In this document: positions 62,534-64,000 of the stretch, piece after piece
Layout of the letters: each line of letters begins with the position of its first letter
How positions within the stretch are numbered: position 1 is the first letter of the stretch
Source: Psychroflexus tropicus DSM 15496
GTDB lineage: Bacteria > Bacteroidota > Bacteroidia > Flavobacteriales > Flavobacteriaceae
Direction: 5' to 3'
Assembly: GCF_000378765.1 (NCBI RefSeq)
Contig: NZ_KB905343.1
Location: 913,218-977,217, forward strand
DNA length: 64,000 nt
Program-made: the position numbers and the translations under genes
Notes under the pieces: generated by a model
Databases searched by the model: none
Told to the model about the DNA's origin: nothing
Seen by the model: the letters and a program-made list of their open reading frames with translations, nothing else

Positions 62534-64000
62534 TTGCGTACAAACTTACTTCACATACTTTTTTGGTTAGCACTTCTTGTCAATTTTGGCCTGTATGGGC
62601 AAGAAAAGGAACAACAAAAGCAAGATAAAGTAGATTTTGGATATCTAATCGATAATAAAGTTGATTCTATTACGCAAAGTATCAAGTATATCATCGGAGA
62701 TACAATTGTGCCGCAGCAAAACGTAAAGAAAAGAGAAACCCTCACCGATGTTGTAGATGCCTTTGCCAAAGATTATAAAAGATTATCGAGACGAGAAGAT
62801 AAAATGTACCTTTATAATGAAGCCAAAGTAGTTTATGGTGAGATGACTATAGAAGCAGGTCGAATAGTCCTAGATAATGCTACGAAAGAAGTATTTGCAG
62901 CAGGAATAATCGACTCTACTGGAGCTTACACTCAATCTCCAAGTTTTAAGCAAGGAGACAATCTTGTAGAGCCAGATAGCTTGATATTTAATTTTGATTC
63001 TCAGAAAGCCCTTGTATTCAATTCCAGAACAGAGCAAGGTGGTTTTAAAGTAAAAGGCGAAATCTCAAAACGTCAAAATGATTCTATTTACTATCTGGCT
63101 AATGCTAAATTCACCACTGCAGAAGATATTGATGATGCAGATTATTACTTCTTCGCCAGAAAGATAAAGTTTGTTCCCGATTCTAAAATCGTAACAGGAT
63201 TTGTGAACATGTACATTGCCGATGTTCCCACTCCGCTTGGACTCCCTTTTGGATATTTTCCTCTAACAGACAAACAGTCTTCTGGATTTATAATCCCTGC
63301 GTATGGAGAAAACCCAAACAGAGGCTTCTTCTTGATGAATGGCGGTTATTATTTTGCCATTAGCGATTACGTTGACTTAGCGGTTCAGGGAGATTATTAC
63401 ACTAATGGAAGTTATGGTCTTAGAATGGAAAGCAACTATAATGTGCGCTATAAATTTAACGGAAATGCTGCTTTTAGGTACGAAAAACTACTCCAGGAAG
63501 AACGCGGGTTCCCTAACTTTAGCGAGACTACAGTCTATAATTTACGCTGGACTCATAACCAGGATCAGAAAGCTAATCCTTCATCCAGATTTTCTGCTTC
63601 TGTGAATCTAGGTTCCAGTGATTATTATCAACAATCTGTCAACCAAAACAATACAGGTAACTTTCTTAATAACACTTTAAATTCTTCAGTCTCTTACTCA
63701 AAAACTTTTGACATAGAACCTGCTATGAACTTAAATATTTCAGCAACTCATAGTCAAAACACACAAACACAAGAAATCAACTTGACTCTACCTACTTTAC
63801 AATTCAGTATTGGAAGAATCTTTCCCTTTGAACCTAGAACCGGCACAAAAAAAGGAGCAATTCAAAACATTAACCTTCAATACAATTTAAGAGCTGAAAA
63901 TAGAATTAGCACGACAGATTCCTTATTTTTTACGCCAGAAATGTTTGACGGAGCAGACATTGGTGCAAGGCATACCATACCCATTTCTACAAATTTTAAA
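62534..64000 (+). CDS. lptD: LPS assembly outer membrane protein LptD, C-terminus cut by window edge
   Basis: The frame opens at TTG 62534 (no in-frame ATG upstream) with a signal peptide (LLHILFWLALLVNFGLYGQ) and runs 489 codons to the right edge. An OstA/LptA-like periplasmic domain fills about 40-215 (KMYLYNEAKVVYGEMTIEAGRIVLD; ADVPTPLGLPFGYFPLT), then barrel strands start (SGFIIPAYGENPNRGFFLMNGGYYF and onward). This layout is the Bacteroidetes form of LptD that inserts LPS into the outer leaflet, and it commonly lies next to an amidase gene. The missing part should be several hundred residues of barrel. Confidence 0.9.
   Translation, partial: MRTNLLHILFWLALLVNFGLYGQEKEQQKQDKVDFGYLIDNKVDSITQSIKYIIGDTIVPQQNVKKRETLTDVVDAFAKDYKRLSRREDKMYLYNEAKVVYGEMTIEAGRIVLDNATKEVFAAGIIDSTGAYTQSPSFKQGDNLVEPDSLIFNFDSQKALVFNSRTEQGGFKVKGEISKRQNDSIYYLANAKFTTAEDIDDADYYFFARKIKFVPDSKIVTGFVNMYIADVPTPLGLPFGYFPLTDKQSSGFIIPAYGENPNRGFFLMNGGYYFAISDYVDLAVQGDYYTNGSYGLRMESNYNVRYKFNGNAAFRYEKLLQEERGFPNFSETTVYNLRWTHNQDQKANPSSRFSASVNLGSSDYYQQSVNQNNTGNFLNNTLNSSVSYSKTFDIEPAMNLNISATHSQNTQTQEINLTLPTLQFSIGRIFPFEPRTGTKKGAIQNINLQYNLRAENRISTTDSLFFTPEMFDGADIGARHTIPISTNFK

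Noticed and set aside
1-64000. CRISPR arrays, tRNA or rRNA genes, prophage, defence systems
   Set aside because: I saw no regularly spaced repeats, no cloverleaf candidates, no phage structural genes and no toxin, restriction or nuclease-helicase clusters. A covariance search would be needed to exclude small RNAs.

Overview
The window is 64 kb of an AT-rich chromosome, almost certainly from the family Flavobacteriaceae (Bacteroidetes). The signs are: promoters of the Bacteroidetes type (TTTG, then TAnnTTTG) with no purine-rich ribosome binding sites; a type IX secretion sorting domain; family-specific proteins (DUF6495, DUF4294, a CAL67264-type membrane peptide, a PorT-like barrel); a futalosine-independent menaquinone pathway (menC, menE); and the bacillithiol gene bshA. 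I cannot name the genus. Genes are tightly packed, no stretch over 300 bases lacks a gene, and I see no tRNA, rRNA, insertion sequence, prophage or CRISPR array. Both edges cut genes: a universal stress protein on the left and lptD on the right.

Layout. 1-4.3 kb (minus strand): universal stress protein, a small basic protein, hisS, a DUF6495 protein, and the rpsF-rpsR-rplI operon with a clear promoter and terminator. 4.3-6.5 kb (plus): deoC, deoD and a DUF1853 protein, ending at a perfect 40-base palindrome. 6.7-9.7 kb: an rRNA/tRNA pseudouridine synthase, then a Crp/Fnr regulator, a small metal-binding (HMA) protein and a CstB-like persulfide dioxygenase-rhodanese. 9.7-13.3 kb: envelope proteins and an M1 peptidase. 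13.3-16.5 kb: menC, a CPBP membrane protease and menE. 16.5-20.5 kb: a secreted modular endonuclease I, ettA and a 58-residue membrane protein.

20.6-28.5 kb is the most distinctive part. A three-gene block with 4-base overlaps encodes a RimK-like ATP-grasp ligase, a GCS2-type carboxylate-amine ligase and an N-formylglutamate amidohydrolase homologue. It lies just downstream of a response regulator, a hybrid histidine kinase and an Hpt protein, with a sigma-54 activator diverging from them. 28.5-43.4 kb holds housekeeping genes: peroxiredoxin, mtaB, a solute-binding lipoprotein, rmuC, a thioesterase, an M42 peptidase, a dicarboxylate symporter, aroC, an LpxH-like phosphoesterase and a large FAD/Fe-S oxidase. 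43.7-53.2 kb: hibernation factor, TPR protein, gyrA, clpC, tandem dps genes and an MscS channel. 53.2-62.4 kb is one long minus-strand run: amidase, MlaD, membrane Fe-S protein, HAD protein, CCG-domain Fe-S protein, a conserved 160-residue protein, a GH3/serine-hydrolase fusion and bshA. The divergent lptD follows.

How the parts fit: bacillithiol (bshA) is the likely low-molecular-weight thiol, and the CstB-like enzyme is of the type that oxidises thiol persulfides, so a sulfur-stress module and its thiol supply are both in the window. Because bacillithiol probably replaces glutathione here, the GCS2/ATP-grasp/amidohydrolase block probably makes or trims some other amide or peptide and is the best candidate for an uncharacterised system. 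All assignments come from reading motifs by eye; no database search was run.
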